Source: Mycobacterium sp. URHB0044
Lineage (GTDB): Bacteria > Actinomycetota > Actinomycetes > Mycobacteriales > Mycobacteriaceae
Reading direction: 5' to 3'
Assembly (NCBI RefSeq): GCF_000620625.1
Contig: NZ_JIAW01000013.1
Span: 62,001-126,000 of the forward strand
Length of the DNA stretch: 64,000 bases
The notes under the pieces are model-generated. The model did no database searches, was not told where the DNA came from, and saw only the letters and a program-made list of their open reading frames with translations. Shown in pieces: positions 42,727 through 50,657 of this stretch. Position numbers and translations under genes: made by a program. Within the stretch, counting starts at the first letter, position 1. Each line of letters starts with the position of its first letter.

Positions 42727-42766
42727 AATGTAGCAGTGGCCGTCACCCGTCGGCGACGGATTTTCT
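42727..42766 (-). promoter_or_regulatory. WhiB7-type promoter of tap
   Basis: On the minus strand: AGAAAAT (42760-42766), four nt, a poor -35 hexamer CGCCGA (42750-42755), 17 nt, then TACATT (42727-42732). An A/T-rich block immediately upstream of a weak -35 plus a good -10 is the arrangement reported for WhiB7-dependent promoters. The block stands out sharply from its GC-rich surroundings. Confidence 0.5.
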
Positions 42767-42810
42767 GGGCGCAGGCACAGTAGTTGCGCAGTGCAGGGCA
42801 CAGTGGAGTC

Positions 42811-43644
42811 GTGCAGTTGCCGCATCCGCGCACCGGCGCACCGTACGACTCGCCGGTGCCGCCCGGTTCCGGCTGGCCGGGAGACCCTGCCACACCGCAC
42901 ACCGCGGTGGCGTCGTCGGCGGCGCAGGTGGCGTCGCTGGCGGAGGCGGTCGCGACGCTCGACGAGCTCGACGCGCTGGTGTCGGTCTGCCGGGCCTGCC
43001 CGCGCCTGGTCGAGTGGCGCGAGGAGGTGGCGATCGTCAAGCGCAAGTCGTTCGCCGACGAGCCGTACTGGGGTCGGCCGATCCCCGGCTGGGGTGCGCC
43101 GCGTGCGCGGATCGTGATCGTCGGCCTTGCGCCTGCCGCGCACGGCGGCAATCGCACGGGGCGGGTGTTCACCGGCGACCGGTCGGGCGACTTCCTGTTC
43201 GCCGCCCTGCACCGAGCCGGTCTGGCCAACCAGGCGCCCAGCATCGACGCGGCGGATGGCTTGGCGCTCAACGATGTTCGGATGGCCGCGGCGGTGCGCT
43301 GCGCGCCGCCTGCCAACGTGCCGACGCCGGCCGAGCGGTCGACGTGCGCGCCGTGGCTCGATGCGGAGTGGCGTCTGCTCGGACCCGACGCGCGGGTCCT
43401 CATCGCGTTGGGCGGCTTCGCCTGGCGGGCCGCGCTCGACATGCTTCGCGCGGGCGGTGGAGTCGTCGGCGTTCCGCAGCCGAAGTTCGGCCACGGCGCG
43501 ACAGCGGCGGTGTCCACCCCGTACGGCGAGATCACGCTCGTCGGGTGCTACCACCCCAGCCAGCAGAACACGTTCACCGGCAAGCTCACCCCGGCGATGC
43601 TCGACGACGTCTTCGCCACGGCCAAACGGCTGGCCAACGAGTGA
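42811..43644 (+). CDS. udgB: UdgB, family-5 uracil-DNA glycosylase (Fe-S)
   Basis: Removes uracil, and in this family also hypoxanthine and ethenocytosine, from DNA in base-excision repair. GTG 42811 follows GTGGAG; a TTG at 42784 is a weaker alternative. Its 277 residues show the Fe-S ligands CRACPRLVEW and CAPPANVPTPAERSTC, glycosylase motif 1 GLAPAAHGGNRTGRVFTGD and motif 2 CYHPSQQNT. Opening with PRTGAPYDSPVPPGSGWPGD is typical of mycobacterial UdgB (Rv1259). It is divergent from tap. A long hairpin starts right at its stop. Confidence 0.93.
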   Translation: MQLPHPRTGAPYDSPVPPGSGWPGDPATPHTAVASSAAQVASLAEAVATLDELDALVSVCRACPRLVEWREEVAIVKRKSFADEPYWGRPIPGWGAPRARIVIVGLAPAAHGGNRTGRVFTGDRSGDFLFAALHRAGLANQAPSIDAADGLALNDVRMAAAVRCAPPANVPTPAERSTCAPWLDAEWRLLGPDARVLIALGGFAWRAALDMLRAGGGVVGVPQPKFGHGATAAVSTPYGEITLVGCYHPSQQNTFTGKLTPAMLDDVFATAKRLANE

Positions 43645-43691
43645 TTTGGGCACGTCTGGGTGCGGTGACCGCAACCCGACGTGCACAAATC
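43643..43691. terminator. 24-bp hairpin immediately after udgB
   Basis: A 24-nt left arm (43643-43666) and right arm (43668-43691) are complementary at about 20 of 24 positions around one base. It begins at the udgB stop codon and ends 39 nt before the next start. It has no U-tract. A strong stem is a reasonable mycobacterial terminator. Confidence 0.55.
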
Positions 43692-43730
43692 GCTGGGAAC
43701 GTATGGCAGACGACTGGCGTTGACCCACAC

Positions 43731-44783
43731 GTGCGACTCTCCGTTCTCGACCTCATTCCCGTCCGCAGCGACCAGACCACCGCTGACGCCCTGCAGGCGA
43801 CCGTCGGGGTGGCGCAGACCGCCGACGCGCTGGGCTACACCCGCTACTGGGTGGCCGAGCACCACAACATGCCCGCCGTCGCGGCCACCAGCCCGCCCGT
43901 CGTGCTCGGCTACCTGGCCGGGCAGACCCATCAGCTCCGGCTCGGCTCGGGCGGCGTCATGCTGCCCAATCACGCGCCTTTGGCAGTGGCCGAGCAGTTC
44001 GCGCTGCTGGAGGCCGCCGCGCCGGGTCGCATCGACCTGGGCATCGGCCGCGCGCCAGGCTCCGATCCGGTGACCTCCATGGCGTTGCGCGGCGCCGCGG
44101 GCCGCGACGACACGGACATCGAGAAGTTCCCGCAGTACCTCGACGACGTGGCCGCGCTGATGAGCGCCACCGGCGTGCACGTGTCGATCAGGGGCCGAAA
44201 CCTGATGGAGGACAACTACGTTCTGAAGGCGACGCCAGCCGCGGGCAGCGAACCGCGGTTGTGGCTGCTCGGCTCGTCGCTCTACTCGGCGCACCTAGCC
44301 GCCGCGAAGGGGCTGCCGTACGTGTTCGCCCACCACTTCTCGGGGCAGGGCACCGAGGAGGCGCTGGCCGTCTACCGCTCTGAGTTCCGGCCAAGCGACC
44401 TGGCGCCCGCTCCCACCACGTTCATGACCGTCAACGCATCGGTCGCGGCCACCCGTGCCGAGGCGGAAGCCCTGATGCTCCCGAACTTGCACATGATGGC
44501 CTTGCTGCGCACCGGCCAGCCGCTGCGCGCGCTGGACCTCGTCGAGGACGCGCAGGGCCTGGTACTGAGCCACCAGCAGCAGGCCATCGTCGATGCGGGG
44601 CTGTCCCGCGCGATCGTCGGATCCCCGACGGAGGCCGCCGATCAGGTGCGCGAGCTGGCGGAGCACTTCGGGGTCGACGAGGTCATGGTCAACCCCGTCG
44701 CCTCCGCGTATCGCGGCGTCGACCCGGCGACCGCGCCCGCCCGCGAGACGACGCTCGAGCTGCTCGCCAAGGAGCTCTTCTAG
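43731..44783 (+). CDS. Luciferase-like (LLM) flavin-dependent monooxygenase
   Basis: The start is GTG 43731 (VRLSVLDLIPVRSDQTTADA), giving 350 residues; longer versions of the frame lie inside udgB. This is the alkanal-monooxygenase-like LLM class: YTRYWVAEHHNMPAVAATSP near residue 37, LRLGSGGVMLPNHAPLAVAE, and GRIDLGIGRAPGSDP. Members use FMNH2 or F420; this subgroup (bacterial MsnO8/YhbW type) usually FMN. No reductase partner is adjacent. In M. tuberculosis a different monooxygenase (Rv1260) is, as I recall, next to udgB. Confidence 0.87.
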   Translation: MRLSVLDLIPVRSDQTTADALQATVGVAQTADALGYTRYWVAEHHNMPAVAATSPPVVLGYLAGQTHQLRLGSGGVMLPNHAPLAVAEQFALLEAAAPGRIDLGIGRAPGSDPVTSMALRGAAGRDDTDIEKFPQYLDDVAALMSATGVHVSIRGRNLMEDNYVLKATPAAGSEPRLWLLGSSLYSAHLAAAKGLPYVFAHHFSGQGTEEALAVYRSEFRPSDLAPAPTTFMTVNASVAATRAEAEALMLPNLHMMALLRTGQPLRALDLVEDAQGLVLSHQQQAIVDAGLSRAIVGSPTEAADQVRELAEHFGVDEVMVNPVASAYRGVDPATAPARETTLELLAKELF

Positions 44784-44787
44784 GGCG

Positions 44788-44835
44788 CGACGGCGAGCCG
44801 TCAATTAGGCACGACGGCGAGCCGTCAATTAGGCA
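44788..44835. repeat. Exact 24-bp tandem duplication at the 3' end of the Ddn-like gene
   Basis: Two identical 24-nt units (44788-44811 and 44812-44835) each contain the palindrome GACGGC-GA-GCCGTC. The right-hand unit includes the stop and last codons of the Ddn-like gene. The left-hand unit lies in the space before the convergent LLM stop. This is probably a recent slippage duplication, giving two small hairpins between the genes. Confidence 0.85.
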
Positions 44836-45280
44836 GAAGCCTGATGATCGGAATCGGCCGCGTGGTGCGTTCCTGATATCCCTTGTAGCGGTTCTCGTTG
44901 CCCCGCATGTTGTTGACGACCTCCCACAACCGCGGGTAGTCCGGGTCATCCGGCGTGATGGGCTTCGCCGTGACGGCGAATCGCTTTGGGCCGACGTTGA
45001 TCTCGACGTTCGGGTTGGCCTTGAGGTTGTGGTACCAACCCGGTGCCTTGGGATCGCCACCCTTCGACGCCACGACCAGATAGTCGTCACCGTCATGGGC
45101 ATAGCTGAGCGAGTTGGCGCGCTTCTGGCCCGTCTTCGCTCCGACCGTGTGCAGGATCAGTTGCGACGGGCCGCCGGGGATCGTGTGTCCGATCCGGCCG
45201 CCTGAGCGCTTGTAGACGTTGTCGTGCAGCATCAGCAGCGGTTTGCCGACGTTGTTCTCGAGCCAACGGGAGATGTTCAT
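44825..45280 (-). CDS. Deazaflavin (F420)-dependent nitroreductase-family protein, Ddn-like (Rv1261c-like)
   Basis: A 151-residue split-beta-barrel protein of the DDN/F420H2-dependent reductase family, to which the pretomanid-activating Ddn belongs. The conserved core is seen in LILHTVGAKTGQKRANSLSY, YLVVASKGGDPKAPGWYHNL and ANPNVEINVGPKRF. The N-terminal WLENNVGKPLLMLHDNVYKR is longer and amphipathic, as in membrane-associated Ddn proteins. Length agrees with Rv1261c. The stop lies in a tandem duplication. The substrate is unknown; quinone or lipid reduction is inferred from the family. Confidence 0.87.
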   Translation of the reverse strand: MNISRWLENNVGKPLLMLHDNVYKRSGGRIGHTIPGGPSQLILHTVGAKTGQKRANSLSYAHDGDDYLVVASKGGDPKAPGWYHNLKANPNVEINVGPKRFAVTAKPITPDDPDYPRLWEVVNNMRGNENRYKGYQERTTRPIPIIRLLPN

Positions 45281-45310
45281 CGCCTCAGTCTGTCACCGGA
45301 GGCCGACGCG

Positions 45311-45736
45311 CTAGGCGTCGATTTCCGCCAATGCCTCGCGAAGGATGCGCCCGGATTCCTCGCGGTCGGGGTCGCGGCGCAGCAGCATGCCCTTGGCGAA
45401 CGACAGTTTGTCGCCGTTGCGGCGGGGGACCACGTGCAGGTGGATGTGAAACACGGATTGGAACGCGGCCTTGCCGTCGTTGATGGCGATGTTGTTGCCG
45501 TCGGCCTTGAGCTCTGAATTCCGTGCCGCCTTGGCTATCCGTTGCCCGATGCGCACCATCTCGGCGATGGTGTCCGGAGGGGTATCCGTCAGGTCGACGG
45601 TGTGCTTCTTGGGGATGACGAGGGTGTGCCCGCGGGTGAAGGGGCGGATGTCGAGGATGGCGAGATACTCGTCGTCCTCGTAGACCCGGATCGCGGGTGC
45701 CTCCCCGGCGACGATGGCGCAGAACACACATGACAT
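45311..45736 (-). CDS. HIT-family nucleotide hydrolase/transferase (Rv1262c-like)
   Basis: A 141-residue histidine-triad protein: CVFCAIVAGEAPAIRVYEDD at the start, RPFTRGHTLVIPKKH, and the catalytic triad HIHLHVVPR. It hydrolyses AMP-linked or other nucleoside phosphoramidate substrates of unknown identity. The ATG at 45736 (MSCVFC) is chosen because family members begin there; the frame is open much further upstream but inside the divergent cyclase gene. It lies 58 nt from the divergent cyclase start and probably shares a transcript with the Ddn-like gene downstream. Confidence 0.9.
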   Translation of the reverse strand: MSCVFCAIVAGEAPAIRVYEDDEYLAILDIRPFTRGHTLVIPKKHTVDLTDTPPDTIAEMVRIGQRIAKAARNSELKADGNNIAINDGKAAFQSVFHIHLHVVPRRNGDKLSFAKGMLLRRDPDREESGRILREALAEIDA

Positions 45737-45782
45737 GCAGGCAACGTTAGCGTGATCCCGAAACGCCGAGTGTGATCCGTTG

Positions 45783-45788
45783 TACGTT
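45783..45788 (+). promoter_or_regulatory. -10 box of the first cyclase gene (leaderless)
   Basis: TACGTT ends six nt before the GTG at 45795, with GAC following directly. No ribosome site is present. The same TACGTT-GAC-NNN-GTG arrangement occurs before the paralogous cyclase at 56630. Confidence 0.55.
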
Positions 45789-45794
45789 GACGAC

Positions 45795-46916
45795 GTGGCA
45801 GCAGACGTCGACTTGGAGGCGTTGGGCCTGCTCGACGGCCTCGAAGGGGAGGCACGCCAGGAGCGCGCCGAACTCATCGCGTGGCTGATCGACCGGGGCT
45901 TCGACGTCGACCAGATCCGCGGGTCGGTCGCCGCCCCGATGATGCTGCCGGCGAACAGGGTGCTCGGCGACGACGGGGACTTCGTGTCGGCGCGCGAGAT
46001 CTGCGAGGCAACCGGTATCGACGTGGAGCTGTTGCTGCGCCTGCAACGCGCGATCGGCCTGCCCCGCATCGAGGATCCCGACGCGGCGGTGTTGTTGCGG
46101 TCGGATGCCGAGGCGGCGGCGAGCGCGAAATTCCTCGTGGACCTGGGTATGGCATCGGAGGACATCGTCGGCGTCATGCGCGTGGTGACCGAGAGTCTCG
46201 GTCACGCTGCGGCGACGATGCGTGAGGCGGCGCTGAAGACGGTGCTGCGGCCGGGAGCCTCCGAGATCGAGGTAGCCAAGGCGTCCGAGGATCTGGCGAT
46301 CAGTGCGGCCCCGATGCTCGGGCCGATGATGGACAACCTCATCCGTCTCGAACTGCGGCACACGTTCGAGGCCGAGGCCGTGAATGCCGCCGAGCGGGCG
46401 GCTGGCAGATTGCCGGGGGCTCGGCTCGTGACGGTAGCGTTCGCCGACCTTGCCGGCTTCACCAAGCTCGGTGAAGCGCTACCTGCCGAAGAGCTGGAAC
46501 ACGTCGCCAGCAGGCTGGCCGAAATCGCACACGACGTGGTTGCCGCACCGGTGCGGTTCGTCAAGTCGATCGGCGACGCCGTGATGCTGGTGTGCTACGA
46601 GCCCGCGCCGCTGCTGGCGGCCGTCCTCGAACTCGCCGACGCCGCGAAGGCAAATGGCTTGCCGCGCCTGCGGATTGGCCTTTCCTCCGGGTGCGCCGTC
46701 AGTCGTGCCGGCGACTGGTTCGGCAGTCCGGTCAACGTGGCGAGCCGCGTGACCGGCGCGGCGCAGCCCGGAACGGTTCTGGTCGACGAGTCCACCCATG
46801 ACGCCGTCGGCAACGCCAGGGGTTTCGATTGGTCGCCGGCAGGAGCGCGGCACCTCAAGGGCGTCCGCGGCGACGTCAAGCTCTTCCGCGTGCGCCGGGC
46901 CGCGCACGACGCTTAG
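45795..46916 (+). CDS. Class III adenylyl cyclase with autoinhibitory N-domain (Rv1264-like)
   Basis: Makes cAMP from ATP. In M. tuberculosis Rv1264 the N-domain inhibits the catalytic domain and the enzyme is switched on at acidic pH. The 373 residues from GTG 45795 show the helical N-domain (EALGLLDGLEGEARQERAEL to about 190) and a catalytic domain retaining every expected residue. These are the metal Asp in AFADLAGFTK near 218, Lys and second Asp in FVKSIGDAVM near 256, and the adenine/transition-state Asp, Asn, Arg in GDWFGSPVNVASR near 306-318. It is soluble. Synteny with Rv1264 (next to HIT and amiB2) supports orthology. It overlaps the convergent VOC gene by 4 nt. Confidence 0.9.
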   Translation: MAADVDLEALGLLDGLEGEARQERAELIAWLIDRGFDVDQIRGSVAAPMMLPANRVLGDDGDFVSAREICEATGIDVELLLRLQRAIGLPRIEDPDAAVLLRSDAEAAASAKFLVDLGMASEDIVGVMRVVTESLGHAAATMREAALKTVLRPGASEIEVAKASEDLAISAAPMLGPMMDNLIRLELRHTFEAEAVNAAERAAGRLPGARLVTVAFADLAGFTKLGEALPAEELEHVASRLAEIAHDVVAAPVRFVKSIGDAVMLVCYEPAPLLAAVLELADAAKANGLPRLRIGLSSGCAVSRAGDWFGSPVNVASRVTGAAQPGTVLVDESTHDAVGNARGFDWSPAGARHLKGVRGDVKLFRVRRAAHDA

Positions 46917-47380
46917 AGGTTCTCCTTCGCCCAGTCGGCCAGCCGGCGGTCGCGCTCTTCGGCGTCGACGTTCTCAACCCGCGTCATCACCGCCCAGCGC
47001 TGCCCGAACGGGTCGACGATCGAGGCGAACCGGTCGCCCGTCACGAACGTCTGCACGTCCTCCCGGATCGTGGCCCCGGCCTTGGCGGCGCGGGCGACGA
47101 CGTCGTCCACGTCCGCGCAGTACAGCACCATCGAATGGGTGACGGACTCCTTGCGTTCGGGCGCTTCGAGCTTGTAATCGGCGTTCGGGTCGGACAGTTG
47201 CAGGCGGCCGTTGCCGAAGTCGAGTTCGGCGTGCGCGATGGTTTCGTTCGGGCCGTCCATCTTCTCGGTCAAAGTCGCGCCGAACACGGACGTGTAGAAC
47301 TCGATGGCTTCTGCGGCGCCGTCGACGACCAGGAACGGGGTCAGGCTGGTGTAGCCCTCCGGAATCGGTTTCACGTTCAT
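46913..47380 (-). CDS. VOC-superfamily (glyoxalase/PhnB-like) protein
   Basis: A 155-residue vicinal-oxygen-chelate protein: YTSLTPFLVVDGAAEAIEFY at the start, ETIAHAELDFGNGRLQLSD in the middle, and FASIVDPFGQRWAVMTRV at the end. This is the PhnB / YycE-type single-polypeptide fold with two betaalphabetabetabeta units. His in IAHAEL and Glu positions could bind a metal. It converges with the cyclase gene (4-nt overlap) and is divergent from an AraC regulator 27 nt away. The substrate is unknown. Confidence 0.85.
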   Translation of the reverse strand: MNVKPIPEGYTSLTPFLVVDGAAEAIEFYTSVFGATLTEKMDGPNETIAHAELDFGNGRLQLSDPNADYKLEAPERKESVTHSMVLYCADVDDVVARAAKAGATIREDVQTFVTGDRFASIVDPFGQRWAVMTRVENVDAEERDRRLADWAKENL

Positions 47381-47394
47381 GTCTGCCAGTTTCG

Positions 47395-47400
47395 TAGGGT
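47395..47400 (+). promoter_or_regulatory. -10 box of the second AraC regulator (leaderless)
   Basis: TAGGGT (TANNNT) ends seven nt before the ATG at 47408 and there is no ribosome site. It lies in the 27-nt gap shared with the divergent VOC gene, so the regulator could control both. Confidence 0.4.
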
Positions 47401-47407
47401 CATCACC

Positions 47408-48229
47408 ATGGGCGCTTGGAAAAACGCGTCACCTCAACTCGGCGTGGTCGGCCGGGCTGCCACCACGTCGGTGTTCGACCTCGACCGGTGGGCCCCGTCC
47501 GACGACGCTGCCCGCTGGGTCGAGCACTTCTGGTCGGTCAGCTGGGATCTGCGCGGCCGCCCGCCCTTCACCAGCGCCGTCATCACCTTCCCGGTCGTCC
47601 ACCTCACCCACGAATGGGGCACCGACTCGCCACGCCACGGCTATCCACTGCCGAGCACCCTGATCCAGGGCGTCGTGGAGGAGGTCTTCACCACGACGCT
47701 GTCCGAGCGCGGCGCCGTGGTCGGAGCGCGCTTCTGGCCGGGCGGATTCGCGGCCCGGTTCGACCGGGATGCGGGCGCACTGACCGGCCGCACCGTCCCC
47801 ATCGACGACGACCTGTTCGGCTACCGATTGGATCTGGAGGACGACCGAGATACGGCGTCGGCGCGGATGGATGAGGCGATCGCGGCGTACCGCGGCGACG
47901 ACGACCCGACCTACCGCGCGTTGACCACGCTGGTGCACCGCATCCGCGACGACGACACGCTGCACCGCGTCGAGCAGGTGATGGCGCATTCACCGTGGAG
48001 CGTGCGCACCACGCAGCGCGTGTTCCGCCGCTACGTCGGCGTTCCGGTGAAGTGGGTGCTGTGCCGCTACCGGTTGCAGCACGCCGCGTTGGAGATCGAG
48101 ACCAATCCGTCGGTCGACTTCGCCGACCTCGCGGTTCGGCGGGGCTGGTACGACCAGGCGCACTTCATCAACGACTTCCGGTCGATGCTCGGCTGCACGC
48201 CGGGCGAATACGCCACCAGACACGGCTAG
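47408..48229 (+). CDS. AraC-family transcriptional regulator
   Basis: A 273-residue regulator starting at ATG 47408 (MGAWKNASPQLG). The N-terminal ~130 residues are a DUF6597-like sensor seen in mycobacterial AraC proteins (RWVEHFWSVSWDLRGRPPF; RFWPGGFAARF). The C-terminal domain carries SPWSVRTTQRVFRRYVGVPV and FADLAVRRGWYDQAHFINDF, the second helix-turn-helix with the usual DQAHF. It is divergent from the VOC gene and followed by the amidase gene after 18 nt. It may regulate one or both. Confidence 0.87.
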   Translation: MGAWKNASPQLGVVGRAATTSVFDLDRWAPSDDAARWVEHFWSVSWDLRGRPPFTSAVITFPVVHLTHEWGTDSPRHGYPLPSTLIQGVVEEVFTTTLSERGAVVGARFWPGGFAARFDRDAGALTGRTVPIDDDLFGYRLDLEDDRDTASARMDEAIAAYRGDDDPTYRALTTLVHRIRDDDTLHRVEQVMAHSPWSVRTTQRVFRRYVGVPVKWVLCRYRLQHAALEIETNPSVDFADLAVRRGWYDQAHFINDFRSMLGCTPGEYATRHG

Positions 48230-48247
48230 CTGACCCAGACTGGGCCC

Positions 48248-49636
48248 GTGGACCCTCGCGACCTCGCCTACACCGGTGCCGCCGAGCAGGCTCGCCTGCT
48301 CGCCTCCGGTACCGTCACCGCACCCGCACTGCTGGACGTCTACCTGGACCGCATCGCGCGACTGGACGGCGAATTGCGTTCGTACCGGGTCGTTCTCGCC
48401 GACTCCGCCCGGCGGGAGGCGGCCGAGGCGCAGCAGCGGCTCGACGCGGGGGAGCGGCTGCCGCTGCTCGGCGTGCCGATCGCGATCAAGGACGACGTCG
48501 ACGTCGCGGGTGAGGTGACCACCTACGGCAGCAGCGCGCACGGCCCGGCCCGCACGGCCGACGCCGAGGTGGTGCGACGGTTGCGCGCGGCCGGCGCGGT
48601 GATCGTCGGCAAGACCTGCGTGCCCGAGCTGATGCTCTGGCCGTTCACCGAGACCGTCACCTTCGGCGCGACCCGCAACCCGTGGAACACCGACTTCGCG
48701 CCGGGCGGCAGCAGCGGCGGCAGCGCGGCCGCCGTGGCCGCGGGCCTGGCCGCGCTGGCATTGGGCTCCGACGGCATGGGGTCCATCCGGATCCCGTCGA
48801 CGTGGTGTGGGCTGTTCGGCATCAAGCCGCAACGCGACCGGGTGCCCCTGGCGCCGCACGACGGGGCGTGGTGCGGCCTCAGCGTCAACGGACCGATCGC
48901 GCGGACCGTCGCCGACGCGGCGCTGTTCCTCGACGTGACGGCGACGCAGGCGCCGGAGGATGGTTTCGCCGCGGCGGCGGCACGCGCACCGGGTCGGCTG
49001 CGAATTGCCTTGAGTGCCAAGGTTCCTCCGCCGCTGACGGCGTGGGTCGGCAGGGCGCAACGCACCGCGCTCGACGACGCAGGGGCGCTACTGCGCGACC
49101 TCGGCCACGACGTGGTCCGCCGCGATCCCGACTATCCGCCCAGCGCGGTGTACGGCCAGGGACTGCCGCGCTACTTCCGCGGCGTGCACGACGACGCGAA
49201 GGCGCTGCCGCGGCCGGAGCGGCTCGATCGTCGCACCCGTGCGTTCGCGCGGATCGGCGGACTGGTGTCGGAGCGGCGGGTGGCGTCGATGGCGGCCGCC
49301 GAGGGGGACGTGACTGCCCGAATCAACGCGATCTTCGACGACGTCGACGTGCTGATTACGCCGGGCACGGCGATGGGGCCGTCGCGGGTGGGCGCGTATC
49401 AACGTCGCGGCGCCGTCTCGACGTTGGCGATGGTGGCCGGCCGCGTGCCGTTCCAAGCCCTGTTCAACGTGACGGGACAGCCCGCCGCGGTGGTGCCGTG
49501 GGGGTTGGACGGCAACGGCATTCCGACGTCGATTCAACTCGTCGGCCGACCGTTCGACGAGGCGACGCTGCTGTCACTCGCCGCGCAGATCGAGGCGGCG
49601 CGACCGTGGGCGCACCGCCGGCCGCCCCTGTCATGA
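48248..49636 (+). CDS. amiB2: AmiB2, amidase-signature hydrolase
   Basis: A 462-residue amidase of the AS family, which hydrolyses carboxamides through a Ser-cisSer-Lys triad. The Lys lies in PIAIKDDVDV near residue 80. The cis-Ser lies in the Gly/Ser loop FAPGGSSGGSAAAV near 155, and the nucleophile Ser in GMGSIRIPSTWCG, a small change from the common GGSIRIPA. Length equals that of Rv1263. GTG 48248 is the start. It lies 18 nt after the AraC gene. The natural substrate is unknown. Confidence 0.9.
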   Translation: MDPRDLAYTGAAEQARLLASGTVTAPALLDVYLDRIARLDGELRSYRVVLADSARREAAEAQQRLDAGERLPLLGVPIAIKDDVDVAGEVTTYGSSAHGPARTADAEVVRRLRAAGAVIVGKTCVPELMLWPFTETVTFGATRNPWNTDFAPGGSSGGSAAAVAAGLAALALGSDGMGSIRIPSTWCGLFGIKPQRDRVPLAPHDGAWCGLSVNGPIARTVADAALFLDVTATQAPEDGFAAAAARAPGRLRIALSAKVPPPLTAWVGRAQRTALDDAGALLRDLGHDVVRRDPDYPPSAVYGQGLPRYFRGVHDDAKALPRPERLDRRTRAFARIGGLVSERRVASMAAAEGDVTARINAIFDDVDVLITPGTAMGPSRVGAYQRRGAVSTLAMVAGRVPFQALFNVTGQPAAVVPWGLDGNGIPTSIQLVGRPFDEATLLSLAAQIEAARPWAHRRPPLS

Positions 49637-49646
49637 AGCCTGTGAA

Positions 49647-50618
49647 CTAGGTGAGTGCCCCGACGACGTCGGGCTTCATGGCGAGGAGTTGCGCGCCCCA
49701 GTAGCCCCAGCTGTGCGTGCCGGTCGGCGGGAAGTTGAACGTCGCGTTCGACCCGCCTGCCCCGAGATAGGCGGCCTGGAAGTTGAGGTTGGACTTGAGC
49801 GTGAAGTTCTCGAGGAACTGCTGCGGAATGCCGCTCGTCGCGCCCTCCAACTCGCCGGGAGTTCCGCTGCCGCAATAGATCCAGAGCCGGGTGCCGTTGG
49901 AAACCAAGCTGCCCACGTTCACCGTCGGGTCGTTGCGCACCCATGCCGGATCGCCAGGCGGACCCCACATGGCACCGGCGTTGAAGCCACCCGAATCGTT
50001 CATCGCGAGGCCGACCAGCGGCGGCCAGAACGGATCGGACAGGTTCAGAAAGCCGGATAGTGAACCGGCGTAACTGAACTGGTTCGGGTGGTACGCGGCG
50101 AAGATCAACGCCGACGAGCCACCCATCGACAGGCCCACTACGGCGTTGCCGCTTCGCGAGATGCCCTTGTTGCTCGCCAGCCACGCGGGCAGCTCGCTGG
50201 TCAGAAACGTCTCCCACTTGTACGTCTGTGTGGTGCCGTTGCCGACGGCCGGCTCGTACCAGTCGGTGTAGAAACTCGACATGCCGCCGACGGGCATTAC
50301 CAGTGACACCCCGGATTGGTAGTACCACTCGAAGGCTTGGGTGTTGATGTCCCACCCATTGAGGTCGTCCTGCGCCCGCAGGCCGTCCAACAGGTAGATG
50401 GCGTGGGGGCCACCGCCCTGGAATTCGATGCGGACGTTGCGGCCCATCGACGGGGACGGCACGTCCAGGTATTCGACGGGAAGGCCGGGTCGGGAGAATG
50501 CGTGCGCGGTACCCGCGCCACCGGTGACGACCGTCAGGCCGGCCACCACAACGAGCGCCAGGCCAATGCCCAGCGTCTTTCCGAGAATCCTGGGAATCAC
50601 CCAAGTGCCGGTACCCAC
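49647..50618 (-). CDS. Antigen 85-family mycolyltransferase
   Basis: A secreted serine esterase that transfers mycolic acid from trehalose monomycolate to form trehalose dimycolate or mycolyl-arabinogalactan. The 323-residue precursor has an N-terminal signal ending in AHA, followed by the Ag85 mature start FSRPGLPVEYLDVPSPSMGR. The triad is intact: Ser in GLSMGGSSA, Glu in GSGTPGEL, His in PPTGTHSWGYW. The Cys pair that forms the Ag85 disulfide is missing: the loop reads EPAVGNGTTQTYKW. It is not at a usual fbp locus. The trehalose its reaction releases is the substrate of LpqY-SugABC in this window. Confidence 0.92.
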   Translation of the reverse strand: MGTGTWVIPRILGKTLGIGLALVVVAGLTVVTGGAGTAHAFSRPGLPVEYLDVPSPSMGRNVRIEFQGGGPHAIYLLDGLRAQDDLNGWDINTQAFEWYYQSGVSLVMPVGGMSSFYTDWYEPAVGNGTTQTYKWETFLTSELPAWLASNKGISRSGNAVVGLSMGGSSALIFAAYHPNQFSYAGSLSGFLNLSDPFWPPLVGLAMNDSGGFNAGAMWGPPGDPAWVRNDPTVNVGSLVSNGTRLWIYCGSGTPGELEGATSGIPQQFLENFTLKSNLNFQAAYLGAGGSNATFNFPPTGTHSWGYWGAQLLAMKPDVVGALT

Positions 50619-50657
50619 CCCGAACCGCTTGAAACCACCAAGATCAGAATTGGTTTT

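Noticed and set aside
43703..43723. Six-codon upstream ORF before the LLM gene
   Set aside because: It ends eight nt before the GTG and has only a weak ribosome site; a frame this short is expected by chance.
41479..43728. Tap frame extended to 749 codons
   Set aside because: The extra N-terminal part lies antisense to udgB and has no membrane helices. The MFS pattern begins exactly at ATG 42711.
44788..44835. CRISPR array start
   Set aside because: The repeats are directly adjacent without spacers, there are only two, and no cas gene is present.
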